Of a DNA stretch of 64,000 nucleotides, positions 19,772 through 29,519 are shown in pieces (position 1 is the first letter of the stretch; every line of letters begins with the position of its first letter). The DNA comes from Legionella tucsonensis (GTDB lineage: Bacteria > Pseudomonadota > Gammaproteobacteria > Legionellales > Legionellaceae). The notes beneath the pieces were generated by a model that worked only from the letters and a program-made list of their open reading frames with translations, had not been told where the DNA came from and ran no database searches. Position numbers and translations under genes: made by a program. The stretch is from contig NZ_LNZA01000001.1 in the NCBI RefSeq assembly GCF_001468035.1, forward strand, positions 2,148,231 through 2,212,230. Reading direction: 5' to 3'.

Positions 19772-20367
19772 TGTGTACGATATCGATATATTTTAGCTGT
19801 GATGCTCATCACCAATTCATCCTCCGAAACCACTTTGTTATCTTTGGAGGACACCTCTTCAATACTAAAGTCATGTAAGGTTACAATGCGATCCATCTCA
19901 GCGACCCGACTTATAAACATTGCTAATTGAAAATAAGTTCCTACTACTGAGATTTTTATTGGTCGCTCAATATAAAAATCATGTACTACCTCAGGTTGCG
20001 GCGCAAACAACTCAAACTTCAAGCCCGATGCTACCCCTGTTTTGGAAATATCCTCTAATAAACCCGGCATCTGATTTTTTTCTGGAAGCTGTTTGAGCAT
20101 TAATGTAAAACGCTCCGTCATAACTTGCAGCTGCAGACGATAAGCCGGCAAATTAAATAATTGGCGTTGCTTGTTTTCAAAATCTACTTTTAAAGTAGCC
20201 TCCTGCTCTTTTAGTTTATTAAATTGACTAAAATTGTCTTGTATGATTAGCCAATAACCCAGAGCAATAATTAAAATGCTCACTCCCATAAGAACACAGA
20301 TTTTAACCAGTAATGGCCATTGCCCAACATTTTCCAGAGTTAATTCATTCAGGTTAATGTTATTCAT
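19768..20367 (-). CDS. pilO: Type IV pilus inner-membrane platform protein PilO
   Basis: 199 residues. A single N-terminal membrane segment (VLMGVSILIIALGYWLII, residues ~27-44), a coiled coil (~50-85), and a periplasmic ferredoxin-like domain with MPGLLEDISKTGVASGLKFE and PIKISVVGTYFQLAMFIS. PilO dimerises with PilN and binds PilP. Overlaps pilN and pilP by four bases each. Confidence 0.95.
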   Translation of the reverse strand: MNNINLNELTLENVGQWPLLVKICVLMGVSILIIALGYWLIIQDNFSQFNKLKEQEATLKVDFENKQRQLFNLPAYRLQLQVMTERFTLMLKQLPEKNQMPGLLEDISKTGVASGLKFELFAPQPEVVHDFYIERPIKISVVGTYFQLAMFISRVAEMDRIVTLHDFSIEEVSSKDNKVVSEDELVMSITAKIYRYRTQ

Positions 20368-20939
20368 AACATTATCCCGATCTGGAATTGAGGGGCAAGC
20401 ACAAAAGTTAATTTAAATTCATTCTCAGCAGATTGCTGTTTCTTTTTTTCATTTTCTTCTTTCTTGATTTCACTAAGAAGAGGATTATGGAGCCAGTCAT
20501 TATTTTCTATGTTTCTCATTAACATGGAAACAAAAGTATTTGATTCAGCATAACCAGAAACGGTAATAACATCGTTTTTCCCTTCTATCTTGGTTAAATA
20601 GATCCCGGCAGGGGTTACATTGATCAATTCATCAAATAAATGAACCATTAATGTACGCGTGGATTGTAAATGCTGAACTACAGACATTCTGGAAATGATC
20701 ATTTCTCTGGCTTTTTGCAAATTTTTTATTTCTTTTATTTGCACGTCCATGGTATTAATTTCTTTCTGAAGCATTTGATTCCGCGTGACTTGATTACTCA
20801 CCAAGCCTGAGGCGTACGAGTTAATTAAAAATACAATGAATGCAGCGGCCACAATACATACCAGCAGCATAGTTGTAAACAGCTTTTTTTCCTGATCCCG
20901 CTTTAATTCTCGCCAAGGAAGAAGGTTAATTTGTGTCAT
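20364..20939 (-). CDS. pilN: Type IV pilus inner-membrane platform protein PilN
   Basis: 191 residues. Begins with the conserved cytoplasmic INLLPWREL motif that docks into PilM, then one membrane segment (TTMLLVCIVAAAFIVFLI, ~23-40), a coiled coil, and a periplasmic domain with TPAGIYLTKIEGK. Six bases separate it from pilM. Confidence 0.96.
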   Translation of the reverse strand: MTQINLLPWRELKRDQEKKLFTTMLLVCIVAAAFIVFLINSYASGLVSNQVTRNQMLQKEINTMDVQIKEIKNLQKAREMIISRMSVVQHLQSTRTLMVHLFDELINVTPAGIYLTKIEGKNDVITVSGYAESNTFVSMLMRNIENNDWLHNPLLSEIKKEENEKKKQQSAENEFKLTFVLAPQFQIGIML

Positions 20940-20945
20940 AGAGTC

Positions 20946-22010
20946 TCACTTAACATCCCTTAATGCCAAACCACAGGCCACCATGAGTGCAGGAGCATCA
21001 TTATTTATAGAATCCAAATTCACCATTTTTCCTGGAGTCATATACGAAAAAGGATTGGCAATCGTGGTACTCATTCCTAATCGCTCCTGAACCAAAGCTA
21101 CCAATCCAGGAAGCTTAGCTAATCCTCCAGACAACAAAATATGATCTACCTCTCCGTCCTGGCTTGTAGAATAGAAAAACTGCAAGGTACGTTTGATTTG
21201 CAACAAAATATTTTCTTTAAAAGGCTCCAAAACTTTTTTTTCATAATCTGCAGGTAGTTCTCCATTTTCTTTAGCAAGGACAGCTTGCTCCAAAGACATT
21301 TCGTAATGCTCAGCAATCGAGTCTATTAATTGCTTCCCTCCAAATTTTTCTTCTCTAGAATAAACCAATTTCATACCTTGTAATACAAATAAATGTGTAT
21401 AGCAGGCACCAATATCAATAATAGCAATTGTTTTATCTTGTCCAGATGCAGGTAAATCCTTAGCAAGTTGTTGCGCCGCTCTCTCCACGGCATAAGACTC
21501 TACGTCAATCACCACAGCCTCTAAACCTGCGTGAATCGCAGTTTCAACACGTTGATTCACATTTTCTGCTCGTGATGCAACAATAAGTACATCTAGCATG
21601 CTTGGATTTTTTTCGGAATGCCCCAAAATTTCAAAATCAAGGTTAATTTCGTCTATTGGATAAGGAATGTATTTATCAGCTTCCGTAACAATTAGCTCCT
21701 CCATCTCCTCATCATTTAAACCCTCATTGATTTGTATCACTTTGCTGATTATTGAGGAATCAGGAACAGCTAAAGCAGCTTGCTTACATGGTGTATGCAG
21801 GCAGTCAATTACTTTCTTAATGCACTGAGAAACCGCTTCAACATCCTTAATTGTGTTCCCATCCATTGCATTCGCTGGTAATACCTCAAATCCATAATTT
21901 TCAACAACAAATGCATCTTCCTGACCTGAAATTTCCAAGACTTTAACTGCTGTTGATGTAATATCTATTCCGAGAATTGAACGATGCTTAGGCTGAAACA
22001 ATTTGAGCAT
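20946..22010 (-). CDS. pilM: Type IV pilus actin-like ATPase PilM
   Basis: About 354 residues. Cytoplasmic actin/FtsA-like protein that binds the PilN N-terminus. Starts MLKLFQPKHRSILGIDITS; nucleotide-binding strands include IAIIDIGACYTHLFVL near 200 and HILLSGGLAKLPGLV near 300. An ATG at 22040 would add ten residues, but the ATG at 22010 is preceded by AAGGAATAGGAAAC and matches the usual PilM beginning; the upstream ATG also has an AGGAG ten bases before it, so the choice is not certain. First gene of pilMNOPQ. Confidence 0.95.
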   Translation of the reverse strand: MLKLFQPKHRSILGIDITSTAVKVLEISGQEDAFVVENYGFEVLPANAMDGNTIKDVEAVSQCIKKVIDCLHTPCKQAALAVPDSSIISKVIQINEGLNDEEMEELIVTEADKYIPYPIDEINLDFEILGHSEKNPSMLDVLIVASRAENVNQRVETAIHAGLEAVVIDVESYAVERAAQQLAKDLPASGQDKTIAIIDIGACYTHLFVLQGMKLVYSREEKFGGKQLIDSIAEHYEMSLEQAVLAKENGELPADYEKKVLEPFKENILLQIKRTLQFFYSTSQDGEVDHILLSGGLAKLPGLVALVQERLGMSTTIANPFSYMTPGKMVNLDSINNDAPALMVACGLALRDVK

Positions 22011-22256
22011 GTTTCCTATTCCTTTGAATCTTCCATGCATTCAAAAAATACTCCTATAGGGCTATATGTTGATGTTAACGTAACCTCTTAAAAAATTACA
22101 ATGTTTTTTGCCTGATTAAACTTATCATAGTGATTGCCTGTTGTCATTTTCACCTTTTAGTTCCACCACAACTTGCGCTTCTCAAAAACATTGAATATAG
22201 TGAAAGACCAACTTGTAAGGGGATTTCGCATTTATGTATTGAAAAAGGAGATTTTC

Positions 22257-23351
22257 ATGACTAGGTTAGAAGAGTTAATTTATGCATTGGCAACCGTTAT
22301 AGTCCGTTATCATGACAGCCAAGTCGACACTAGAGATAAACTTGTTGCAACAGATGAACCAACAACGTTACTCAAGAAAAAATCTTATGACCGTGCAATA
22401 GAAATAATTCAAGATACAAAGACCAATTTTGTTCCGTACTTAGAAGGAAGGATCAATGCGTGCACAAAAGGTTATCATGGTCGTGAGGAATTCCTTTCTT
22501 TTCTCTTGCATGAAATCCGTTTTCTAAAAGAACAACTGGAGAGAAAAACTCCATTCGATCCCGCAGAATTACAGACTTTTCAAGAGCAATTAACTCAATT
22601 ATTAATTGATTTTCGACAATTGTTAAATATTAAAAAAGGATTTAAGTATCCAGTCACTTTAAATCCAGTCCCTTCGAAAGATCCTAAAACTCTGGAATTA
22701 TCTGGTTTATTGAACGATCGATATGTAGGTAACAAATACTGTAACTCAGGCCAACTACTCATCGAAGAAGTTCTTTTTGTACTTCATATGACTGCCGAAG
22801 ACACTAATGGTGAACTCAAAAAACTTGCTGCAAACATCTGCTTCGAACAGCAAATTTTTCTAAAGAATCAAAGCTCCGAATTAAAAGAAGAAAATGAAGA
22901 GTCAGAAAAAGAAGCCCTGAAATTAGAGAGTGAGACTCAAAAATTAAAATTAGAAGAACAACAATCAATAAATGGAGCTTTGACATTAGAGAACGCGGCT
23001 CAAAAATTAAAATTAGAAGAGTTGCAAGCAGAGTTAGAAAAATTAAAATCGTCAGATAAACAAAAGTCTGAGTCAGACCCCTCGCCACTGGAGTTAATTG
23101 AAGAAAATAAAAAATTAACTGCGGAATTGGAAAAAACCAAACAGGAATTATGCGAAGCTAAGTCAGAAGCCCGAGGAAGACGTTTCCCTGTTTACACCCC
23201 ATACTATGGAGGTCTTGCTGCATTAAATATGCTTCAACCAGGAGGAGCTAATCGATTTTTTCAACAGCAATCTACTCAATTTACTTCGTTACAAAGTTTA
23301 CCAAAGCCGGAAGATTCTGAGTCGAGCACATATAATCTGTCAATAGAGTAA
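22257..23351 (+). CDS. Coiled-coil protein of unknown function, possible Dot/Icm effector
   Basis: 364 residues, unrecognised. The start is fixed by AAGGAG six bases before the ATG; a longer TTG-started reading from 22173 is unlikely. Residues 1-170 are helical with no membrane segment. Residues ~220-330 form a highly charged coiled coil containing an internal duplication of a ~25-residue unit (LKLESETQKLKLEEQQ and LTLENAAQKLKLEELQ). The tail is Pro/Gln/Ser-rich and ends STYNLSIE. It stands alone between pilM (divergent) and the PBP1A gene. Effector status is a guess from genus and architecture only. Confidence 0.75.
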   Translation: MTRLEELIYALATVIVRYHDSQVDTRDKLVATDEPTTLLKKKSYDRAIEIIQDTKTNFVPYLEGRINACTKGYHGREEFLSFLLHEIRFLKEQLERKTPFDPAELQTFQEQLTQLLIDFRQLLNIKKGFKYPVTLNPVPSKDPKTLELSGLLNDRYVGNKYCNSGQLLIEEVLFVLHMTAEDTNGELKKLAANICFEQQIFLKNQSSELKEENEESEKEALKLESETQKLKLEEQQSINGALTLENAAQKLKLEELQAELEKLKSSDKQKSESDPSPLELIEENKKLTAELEKTKQELCEAKSEARGRRFPVYTPYYGGLAALNMLQPGGANRFFQQQSTQFTSLQSLPKPEDSESSTYNLSIE

Positions 23352-23470
23352 CGATACGGTTGATACGGTGTTTCATTGGATTTTCTCTTAAAAATTCAAT
23401 GAAACACCGAAATTAATATAAAGTTACCCTCTTTTTTGCACAAAACTCGCAATCGCACAGAAAATCACTG

Positions 23471-23476
23471 TATAAT
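23471..23476 (+). promoter_or_regulatory. Possible -10 box of the PBP1A gene
   Basis: A perfect TATAAT preceded by TG lies 34 bases upstream of the chosen start at 23511. No good -35 hexamer is seen at 17 bp spacing, so this may be an extended -10 type promoter. Confidence 0.4.
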
Positions 23477-23510
23477 ACCCGCCAAATTTCATTTAAAACA
23501 TTATGACTCT

Positions 23511-25880
23511 ATGAAAATGGCATACTTCTGGCGTAAAGGTCTATGGGCGCTGATGAGCCTGTTTTTTGTTTTAATCGTGGCGGGCTGTCTATTTTACCTC
23601 TATCTTGAAAGCCAACTCCCCAACGTAGACTCATTGAAAACAGTACAATTGCAAGTACCCTTACAAATTTTCAGCAAAGAAGGTTTGCTTATTCAGGAAT
23701 ATGGCGAAAAAAAGCGAATTCCTGTTACTTATGATGAAATACCACCCATGCTGATTCATGCTTTGATTGCTACTGAAGATCAACGCTTTTTTGAGCATCC
23801 TGGTGTGGATGTTTTAGGCCTGGGACGTGCTGCAGTTCGTATGGTTAAAACGGGAACAAAATCTCAAGGCGGAAGTACAATTACCATGCAGGTTGCGCGT
23901 AATTTTTTCTTAAGTCGTAAAAAAACCTTTTTACGCAAATTTAATGAAATTATGCTTGCTATTAAAATAGATAGGGAATTGAGTAAGGAAAAAATTCTCG
24001 AACTCTACCTTAATAGAATCTATTTAGGTAATCGTGCTTATGGTGTTGGTGCTGCAGCAATGGTTTACTATGGCAAACCGCTTAAAGAATTAAATCTGGC
24101 AGAGCTTGCAATGATTGCGGGCCTTCCTCAAGCACCTTCAACTCAAAACCCCATCGCAAATCCCTTAGCTGCCAAAAAACGGCGCGACCATGTATTAGAG
24201 CGCTTGCTGGAAGAGCATTACATCGATGAAGAGCAATATCAAAATGCAATAAACCAACCAATTACAGCGAAGTATCATGGCACTCCTATTGAAGTAAAAG
24301 CACCTTATGTTGCTGAAATGATTCGCCAATCTTTATACGATAATTTTGGCCCCGATGCGTATACTAAAGGCTATAAAGTGTACACAACTATTGATGGAAA
24401 ATTGCAAAATACAGCCAATGATGTAGTCGAAAAAAATTTAATCTCTTATGACCACCGACATGGTTATCGAGGTCCTGTTGCCACAATTGGTGAAAAAGAC
24501 AGCAAATCCTTGCACTCAATTCAAAAAAATCTGGAAAAATATCCGGAGCTTAACCATCTTCTCCCGGCAGTTGTTACTGAAGTCCGTGACAAAGAGGCAA
24601 CAGCTACATTACAAAGCGGCCGAACCATTCTTATCCCTTGGGCCGGTTTATCTTGGGCAAGACCAGCGCTTAAAAATGGTTGGGTAGGAAAATCTCCATC
24701 CAAAGCCATGCAAATTGTTGCTGTTGGAGATATTATTTATGTTCACTCAATAAAAGATCATTGGGAATTGGCACAAATTCCTGAAGCTGAATCAGCAATG
24801 GTAGCACTTAATCCTAAAAATGGTGCCATAGAGGTGCTCGTTGGTGGATTCAACTTTCAAAAAAGCAAATTTAACCGGGCAACTCAATCCAGCAGGCAAC
24901 CAGGGTCCAGCTTTAAACCTTTTGTCTATGCTGCAGCTTTAAATAACGGTTATACCTTGGCAACATTGATTAATGATGCGCCTATTGTCGTTGATGATCC
25001 AAGTCAGCCAAATTTATGGCGCCCTCATAATGTGAATTTGAAATTCAATGGACCGACACGGTTAAAACAAGCCTTGGTTCAATCTAAAAACCTAGTGTCT
25101 ATACGTATCCTTGATGACATTGGTATCAATTACACCATCGATTTCCTAGCTCGTTTCGGATTTAATAAGAAAACACTTCCTAGAGGCCTATCCCTGGCTT
25201 TAGGCAGTTTATCAATTAGCCCTATGGACTTGACTGCTGCTTATGCTGTTTTCGCAAATGGTGGTTATAAGGTCGAACCTTATCTCATTGATCATATTAC
25301 TGACGCAGATGGCAAAATATTATTGCAAGCCAAACCAACCGTTGTTTGTAATAACTGCGACAACAGTGTGGACCATTCAACACTGGCTCCACGAGTTATT
25401 CCCGAGGATCTTAACTTTTTAATATATACTGCTTTAAAAGATGTTATTCAGCATGGTACTGCCCGCGCAGCTCGTGTACTTAATCGCCAAGACATAGCAG
25501 GTAAGACCGGTACAACTAATGATCTAGTAGATGCCTGGTTTGCTGGGTTTAATTCTGACCTTGTTGTAACAACATGGGTAGGTTTTGATAACCCCAAATC
25601 CTTACATGAATATGCTGCGGGACTCGCTTTGCCTTTATGGATCGACTTTATGAAAGTGGCTTTGAAAGGAAAACCTGAAAATGAAATGAGACAACCTGAG
25701 GATGTAATTGCAGTTCGCATTGATCCAAACAGTGGTTTATTGGCGCGTCCTAATCAGGAAAATGGCATCATCGAGTATTTTCGTAATAAAGAAGTTCCAG
25801 CGGAAGAAGATCCAACTCCTGTCTTTAATGCGAGTAATGATCAGCAACAAATTCCAATGAGCGAAGATAGTTTGTTTTAA
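23511..25880 (+). CDS. mrcA: Penicillin-binding protein 1A (bifunctional peptidoglycan synthase)
   Basis: 789 residues. One N-terminal membrane anchor (LMSLFFVLIVAGCLFYLYL). The GT51 glycosyltransferase domain (~50-230) has ATEDQRFFEHPGVD with the catalytic Glu, GGSTITMQVARNFFL and KILELYLNRIYLG. The transpeptidase domain has the SxxK site in SRQPGSSFKPF, the SxN in VQSKNLVS, and KTGTTND. An OB-like insertion lies between. Builds and cross-links the cell wall at the outer face of the inner membrane. The frame is open upstream of 23511, but the ATG there precedes the basic-hydrophobic start expected of PBP1A. Position near pilM-Q matches many gammaproteobacteria. Confidence 0.96.
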   Translation: MKMAYFWRKGLWALMSLFFVLIVAGCLFYLYLESQLPNVDSLKTVQLQVPLQIFSKEGLLIQEYGEKKRIPVTYDEIPPMLIHALIATEDQRFFEHPGVDVLGLGRAAVRMVKTGTKSQGGSTITMQVARNFFLSRKKTFLRKFNEIMLAIKIDRELSKEKILELYLNRIYLGNRAYGVGAAAMVYYGKPLKELNLAELAMIAGLPQAPSTQNPIANPLAAKKRRDHVLERLLEEHYIDEEQYQNAINQPITAKYHGTPIEVKAPYVAEMIRQSLYDNFGPDAYTKGYKVYTTIDGKLQNTANDVVEKNLISYDHRHGYRGPVATIGEKDSKSLHSIQKNLEKYPELNHLLPAVVTEVRDKEATATLQSGRTILIPWAGLSWARPALKNGWVGKSPSKAMQIVAVGDIIYVHSIKDHWELAQIPEAESAMVALNPKNGAIEVLVGGFNFQKSKFNRATQSSRQPGSSFKPFVYAAALNNGYTLATLINDAPIVVDDPSQPNLWRPHNVNLKFNGPTRLKQALVQSKNLVSIRILDDIGINYTIDFLARFGFNKKTLPRGLSLALGSLSISPMDLTAAYAVFANGGYKVEPYLIDHITDADGKILLQAKPTVVCNNCDNSVDHSTLAPRVIPEDLNFLIYTALKDVIQHGTARAARVLNRQDIAGKTGTTNDLVDAWFAGFNSDLVVTTWVGFDNPKSLHEYAAGLALPLWIDFMKVALKGKPENEMRQPEDVIAVRIDPNSGLLARPNQENGIIEYFRNKEVPAEEDPTPVFNASNDQQQIPMSEDSLF

Positions 25881-25890
25881 ATTAATATAA

Positions 25891-25919
25891 CCTGGAGTAA
25901 AGGTGAAGCCTTATCCAGG
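25891..25919. terminator. Small hairpin after the PBP1A gene
   Basis: CCTGGA and TCCAGG arms flank GTAAAGGTGAAGCCTTA, 11 bases after the stop. It shares the GGTGAAGC word with the GC-rich repeat family in this window, so it may be a worn copy acting as a terminator. No U-run. Confidence 0.35.
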
Positions 25920-25953
25920 CCACAAGCTTAAAATACGATTGCAATGTTTCCAA

Positions 25954-26169
25954 CTAATAATCTTTAAGAGTAATTGAATTTGCAGCTTTGTTTATACACT
26001 GAGTCAAGCAATTAATAATAAATTTGATTAAATAACCTGGTGCAATTCTCATAAGCTGTTCGAGTAACCAAGAAAGTAAATTACAATTCTCTTTGAGCGC
26101 TGCATCAAAATAAAAATCAGGTGAATCAGACATCATTTTCAGAAATTTGGGATCTCTCAGCCAATCCAC
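25954..26169 (-). CDS. Short uncertain reading frame, possible gene remnant
   Basis: 71 residues from a GTG start, with a charged N-terminus and a hydrophobic second half (LLEQLMRIAPGYLIKFIINC). No convincing ribosome site and no family recognised. It lies in a 640-bp stretch between two complete genes otherwise filled by repeats, and could be a remnant or chance frame. Confidence 0.22.
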   Translation of the reverse strand: MDWLRDPKFLKMMSDSPDFYFDAALKENCNLLSWLLEQLMRIAPGYLIKFIINCLTQCINKAANSITLKDY

Positions 26170-26244
26170 TCATAAACAGTTCTAAGCATTTGGTGCTGCT
26201 TTCCACATTACGAAGTTCGACTTTCTCTGGAGAAAAAATCCAAA

Positions 26245-26260
26245 GCATGCTTTAGCATGC
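26245..26260 (-). terminator. Hairpin downstream of ald, possible terminator on the minus strand
   Basis: GCATGC-TTTA-GCATGC is a perfect stem-loop. Read on the minus strand it is followed by TTTGGATTTTTT, so it could end the leftward etfBA-ald transcript after it passes the repeat at 26407-26486. Confidence 0.45.
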
Positions 26261-26406
26261 GGTTCTCCTGAAGCGCTCCAAACTGACGCAACTCTACCTA
26301 ACTTCGAGTATTGCATTTCTAATCGATCCAAATTCAAATAATTGCGAATAGTAAATAATGTGAGTTTTTATAAATAAATCCTAGGCAACGTCCCTAAAGT
26401 TTATTA

Positions 26407-26486
26407 TAGCGTGGGGGACACACAGCGAAACCCCAGGTTACTGGATTTCTCAATCCCGGGTTACGGCTTTGCCTTCACCCAGGCTA
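26407..26486. repeat. Degenerate REP/BIME-like inverted repeat after ald
   Basis: Starts TAGCGTGGGGGACACACAGC and ends CCTTCACCCAGGCTA, with an inner AACCCCAGGTTA and CCCGGGTTACGGC. The outer and inner words match the copies at 33024, 33905, 40318 and 43657. The left arm is more decayed than the right. Confidence 0.6.
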
Positions 26487-26521
26487 CAATTGATAGAGTA
26501 AATCAGACAAACAATGAAGTT

Positions 26522-27643
26522 TTATCGACCAGCCAATGCGATTGTTGCCGGTGTATGCTCATAGCCTAAATCACGGGCAACTGCATCAAAGGTAATTTTA
26601 CCCTGATGAACATTTAAGCCATTAAGTAAATGCTTATCATTCAATAAAGCCAGCTTAACACCTTTAGTTACGATACTTAAAATGAAAGGTAAGGTTGCAT
26701 TATTCAAAGCAAAGGTTGATGTTCTTGGCACAGCGCCCGGCATATTTGCAACACAATAGTGCACCACATTATCGACAACATATGTAGGCTCTTGATGTGT
26801 TGTAGGTCGGCTTGTTTCGAAACATCCACCTTGGTCAATAGCTACATCCACCAGTACCGAACCAGGGCGCATTGATTTAAGCATGGCGCGAGTCATTAAT
26901 TTGGGAGCTGCTGCGCCAGGAACTAATACCGCACCAATCACTAAATCAGCACTGGCTGTATATTTTTCTATGGCATCCGCAGTAGAATAAACCGTATTGA
27001 TCTTAGAACCAAATTGGAAGTCCAACTCGTTTAAACGTTGTAAGGAGCGATCAAGTACTGTCACTCGAGCTTCCATACCCATTGCCATACGTACTGCATT
27101 AGTACCAACTACTCCTCCTCCAATGACCACGACATTTGCCGCAGCTACCCCAGGAACACCACCGAGTAAAACACCACTACCACCTTGAGCCATCTCTAAG
27201 CAATGCGCTCCTGCCTGAATGGACATACGCCCAGCAACTTGTGACATAGGAGCCAATAAAGGCAAACCACCAGTATCTTCCGTTACCGTTTCATAAGCTA
27301 TAGCAGTAACTCCAGACTCTTTAAGCATTCGTGCTTGGTGAGGATCTGGGGCCAAATGCAAATAGGTAAATAAAGTTTGACCTTCGCGAAGACGTTTGCA
27401 CTCTATGGGTTGCGGTTCTTTTACTTTAATAATGAGTTCGGCTCTAGAAAATACTTCATCCGCACTATCAACAACCTCTGCTCCGGCATGTCGATAATCA
27501 TCATCAGAAATCCCAATTCCCAATCCAGCACCCTTCTCTACTATAGCAGCGCTACCTACTCGTATAATTTCCCTAATACTAGAAGGAACAAGACCTACAC
27601 GATTTTCTTGAGGTTTAATTTCTTTTGGAACACCTACTAACAT
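26522..27643 (-). CDS. ald: Alanine dehydrogenase
   Basis: 373 residues. NAD-dependent oxidative deamination of L-alanine to pyruvate and ammonia. Starts [20 protein letters not shown] with the substrate-binding Arg and a Lys nearby; other motifs are the IVKVKEPQ region, AYETV, the dinucleotide site [19 protein letters not shown] near 170, and [16 protein letters not shown]. Full length. Eleven bases separate it from etfA, so it may be the last gene of an etfB-etfA-ald unit. Amino acids are the main carbon source of Legionella, which fits this role. Confidence 0.97.
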   Translation of the reverse strand: MLVGVPKEIKPQENRVGLVPSSIREIIRVGSAAIVEKGAGLGIGISDDDYRHAGAEVVDSADEVFSRAELIIKVKEPQPIECKRLREGQTLFTYLHLAPDPHQARMLKESGVTAIAYETVTEDTGGLPLLAPMSQVAGRMSIQAGAHCLEMAQGGSGVLLGGVPGVAAANVVVIGGGVVGTNAVRMAMGMEARVTVLDRSLQRLNELDFQFGSKINTVYSTADAIEKYTASADLVIGAVLVPGAAAPKLMTRAMLKSMRPGSVLVDVAIDQGGCFETSRPTTHQEPTYVVDNVVHYCVANMPGAVPRTSTFALNNATLPFILSIVTKGVKLALLNDKHLLNGLNVHQGKITFDAVARDLGYEHTPATIALAGR

Positions 27644-27654
27644 ACTTTCTCCCT

Positions 27655-28593
27655 CTAACGGTTTTTTAATTGTGCTATTAACTGTGGCACGAGTTCAAAT
27701 AAATCACCAACCAAACCATAGTCAGCAATTTGAAAAATAGGGGCATCTTCATCCTTATTAATTGCAACAATAATCTTGGAGTCTTTCATCCCTGCCAAAT
27801 GCTGTACCGCTCCAGAAATTCCCACAGCAATATAAAGCATTGGTGCAACTATCCTTCCGGTTTGCCCCACCTGATAATCATTAGGAACAAACCCGGCATC
27901 TACGGCAGCACGGGATGCTCCTACAGCAGCACCAAGTACATCAGCTAATTCTTCGATCAACTTAAACTTCTCGGCACTTTGAAGTCCTCTTCCCCCAGAA
28001 ACAACAATTTTAGCGCTTCCCAGATCAGGGCGTTCAGACTTACTTAGCTCATGTTTAACAAATTGTCCGCTTTTTGCAATAAATTCTTTATCGATTTGTT
28101 CAATGCAACAACTAGCCTGGCTTGCAGTTACTGGATTAAAAGCCGTTACTCTAATCGTCAAAACCTTTATTGGGTCAAGGACTCGTACAGTCTCTATAGC
28201 ATTACCAGCATATATTGGATGTTCAAAGGTCTCTTGATCGATAATCTTGCTCACATCAGAAACTTGAGACACATCTAATTGTGCTGCAACACGTGGTGCG
28301 ATATTTTTACCAAAAGTACTTGCAGGTACTAATATGGCTTTAAATGAATGCGCAAATGAGAAAACTAAATCACTTATTTGCTCTGCCAATGGATGTTCAT
28401 AACATGGTTTATCAATACACCAAACAGCATGCGCTCCTGCAAGAGTTGCGGCTTGTTCCGCTACCGCTTTGCATTGATTTCCTATAACGAGTAAAGTCGG
28501 TTCGCCGCCCAGCTCCAATGCCGCAGCTAAAACATTACGAGTAGATGGATGTAATGTTTGGTTATCATGTTCAACGAGTACTAAAGTGCTCAT
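27655..28593 (-). CDS. etfA: Electron transfer flavoprotein alpha subunit
   Basis: 312 residues. With EtfB it carries electrons from acyl-CoA dehydrogenases to ETF-ubiquinone oxidoreductase. The C-terminal FAD domain shows [37 protein letters not shown], and [19 protein letters not shown]. The ATG at 28593 ([11 protein letters not shown]) has AAGGGG upstream; the frame is open six codons further but the shorter start is usual for EtfA. 14 bp after etfB. Confidence 0.97.
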   Translation of the reverse strand: MSTLVLVEHDNQTLHPSTRNVLAAALELGGEPTLLVIGNQCKAVAEQAATLAGAHAVWCIDKPCYEHPLAEQISDLVFSFAHSFKAILVPASTFGKNIAPRVAAQLDVSQVSDVSKIIDQETFEHPIYAGNAIETVRVLDPIKVLTIRVTAFNPVTASQASCCIEQIDKEFIAKSGQFVKHELSKSERPDLGSAKIVVSGGRGLQSAEKFKLIEELADVLGAAVGASRAAVDAGFVPNDYQVGQTGRIVAPMLYIAVGISGAVQHLAGMKDSKIIVAINKDEDAPIFQIADYGLVGDLFELVPQLIAQLKNR

Positions 28594-28607
28594 CACGTGT
28601 CCCCTTA

Positions 28608-29357
28608 TCAAAGCACTTTGGCTTCATGCTGTAGTTTATTCAATAACTCAGCCACTGATTCAACTTTCACCCCAGCACTGCGAGCATCAGGTTCAGTGAC
28701 TTTTAATATCTCAACGTGTTTTTTAAGTGACAGTCCAAGACTATTCAGTTCCAAGTTTTCCAAAGGTTTCTTTTTTGCTTTCATGATATTGGGAAGGCTG
28801 GCGTATCGTGGTTCATTTAAACGCAAGTCCGTGCTGACTACTGCAGGCAAGTGCACGTTAATTGTTTCAAGCCCCCCATCAATTTCTCGGGTTACCTGAA
28901 GACAGTCGCTGCTTGCTTCGATTTTGGAAGCATACGTTGCCTGAGGCCAATTTAATAAAGAGGCCAACATCTGGGGTGTCTGATTATTATCACCATCAAT
29001 GGCTTGCTTACCCATTAATACTAAATCGGGTTTTTCATCATCGATAATCTTTTTTAAGATTTTTGCTATATTAAGGCTTTCTAATGAATCTTGGGTGCGA
29101 ATCAAAATTGCTCTATCAGCTCCTAAGGCCAAAGCATGTCGCAAGGTTTCCTGATAACTTTCATCACCAATGCTTACTGCTACCACTTCTGTAGCCCAAT
29201 TTTTTTCGCGTAAACGTAACGCTTCTTCTACAGCAATTTCATCAAATGGATTCATTGCCATTTTAATATTTTGTGTTTCAACTCCTGAATGATCCGATTT
29301 GACCCGAATTTTGACATAAGGGTCGATTACACGCTTCACTGCCACGAGAACTTTCAT
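28608..29357 (-). CDS. etfB: Electron transfer flavoprotein beta subunit
   Basis: 249 residues. Starts [20 protein letters not shown]; the [18 protein letters not shown] motif, the adenine-nucleotide-binding [18 protein letters not shown] and the signature [20 protein letters not shown] are all present. First gene of the etfB-etfA(-ald) leftward group. An imperfect hairpin (29409-29445) lies in its leader. Confidence 0.97.
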   Translation of the reverse strand: MKVLVAVKRVIDPYVKIRVKSDHSGVETQNIKMAMNPFDEIAVEEALRLREKNWATEVVAVSIGDESYQETLRHALALGADRAILIRTQDSLESLNIAKILKKIIDDEKPDLVLMGKQAIDGDNNQTPQMLASLLNWPQATYASKIEASSDCLQVTREIDGGLETINVHLPAVVSTDLRLNEPRYASLPNIMKAKKKPLENLELNSLGLSLKKHVEILKVTEPDARSAGVKVESVAELLNKLQHEAKVL

Positions 29358-29408
29358 AATTCCTCACTGGATAATCAAAACTAACGCATCTTGCCAGAGA
29401 TACCCTGC

Positions 29409-29445
29409 CAAATTCAAGGGGTATTTCTATTTTACCCTGAATTTG
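29409..29445. other. Imperfect hairpin upstream of etfB
   Basis: CAAATTCAAGGGGTA and TACCCTGAATTTG arms flank a T-rich loop, with one or two mismatched bases. It could be an operator (for example for a fatty-acid or amino-acid regulator) or a leader structure of etfB; no known operator is recognised. Confidence 0.3.
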
Positions 29446-29519
29446 ATAATGGTAAAGACCATGAATATAACGTCTAAAATTTAGACATTGAACATGAATA
29501 CCTGGCTTTAAAAGCTACT

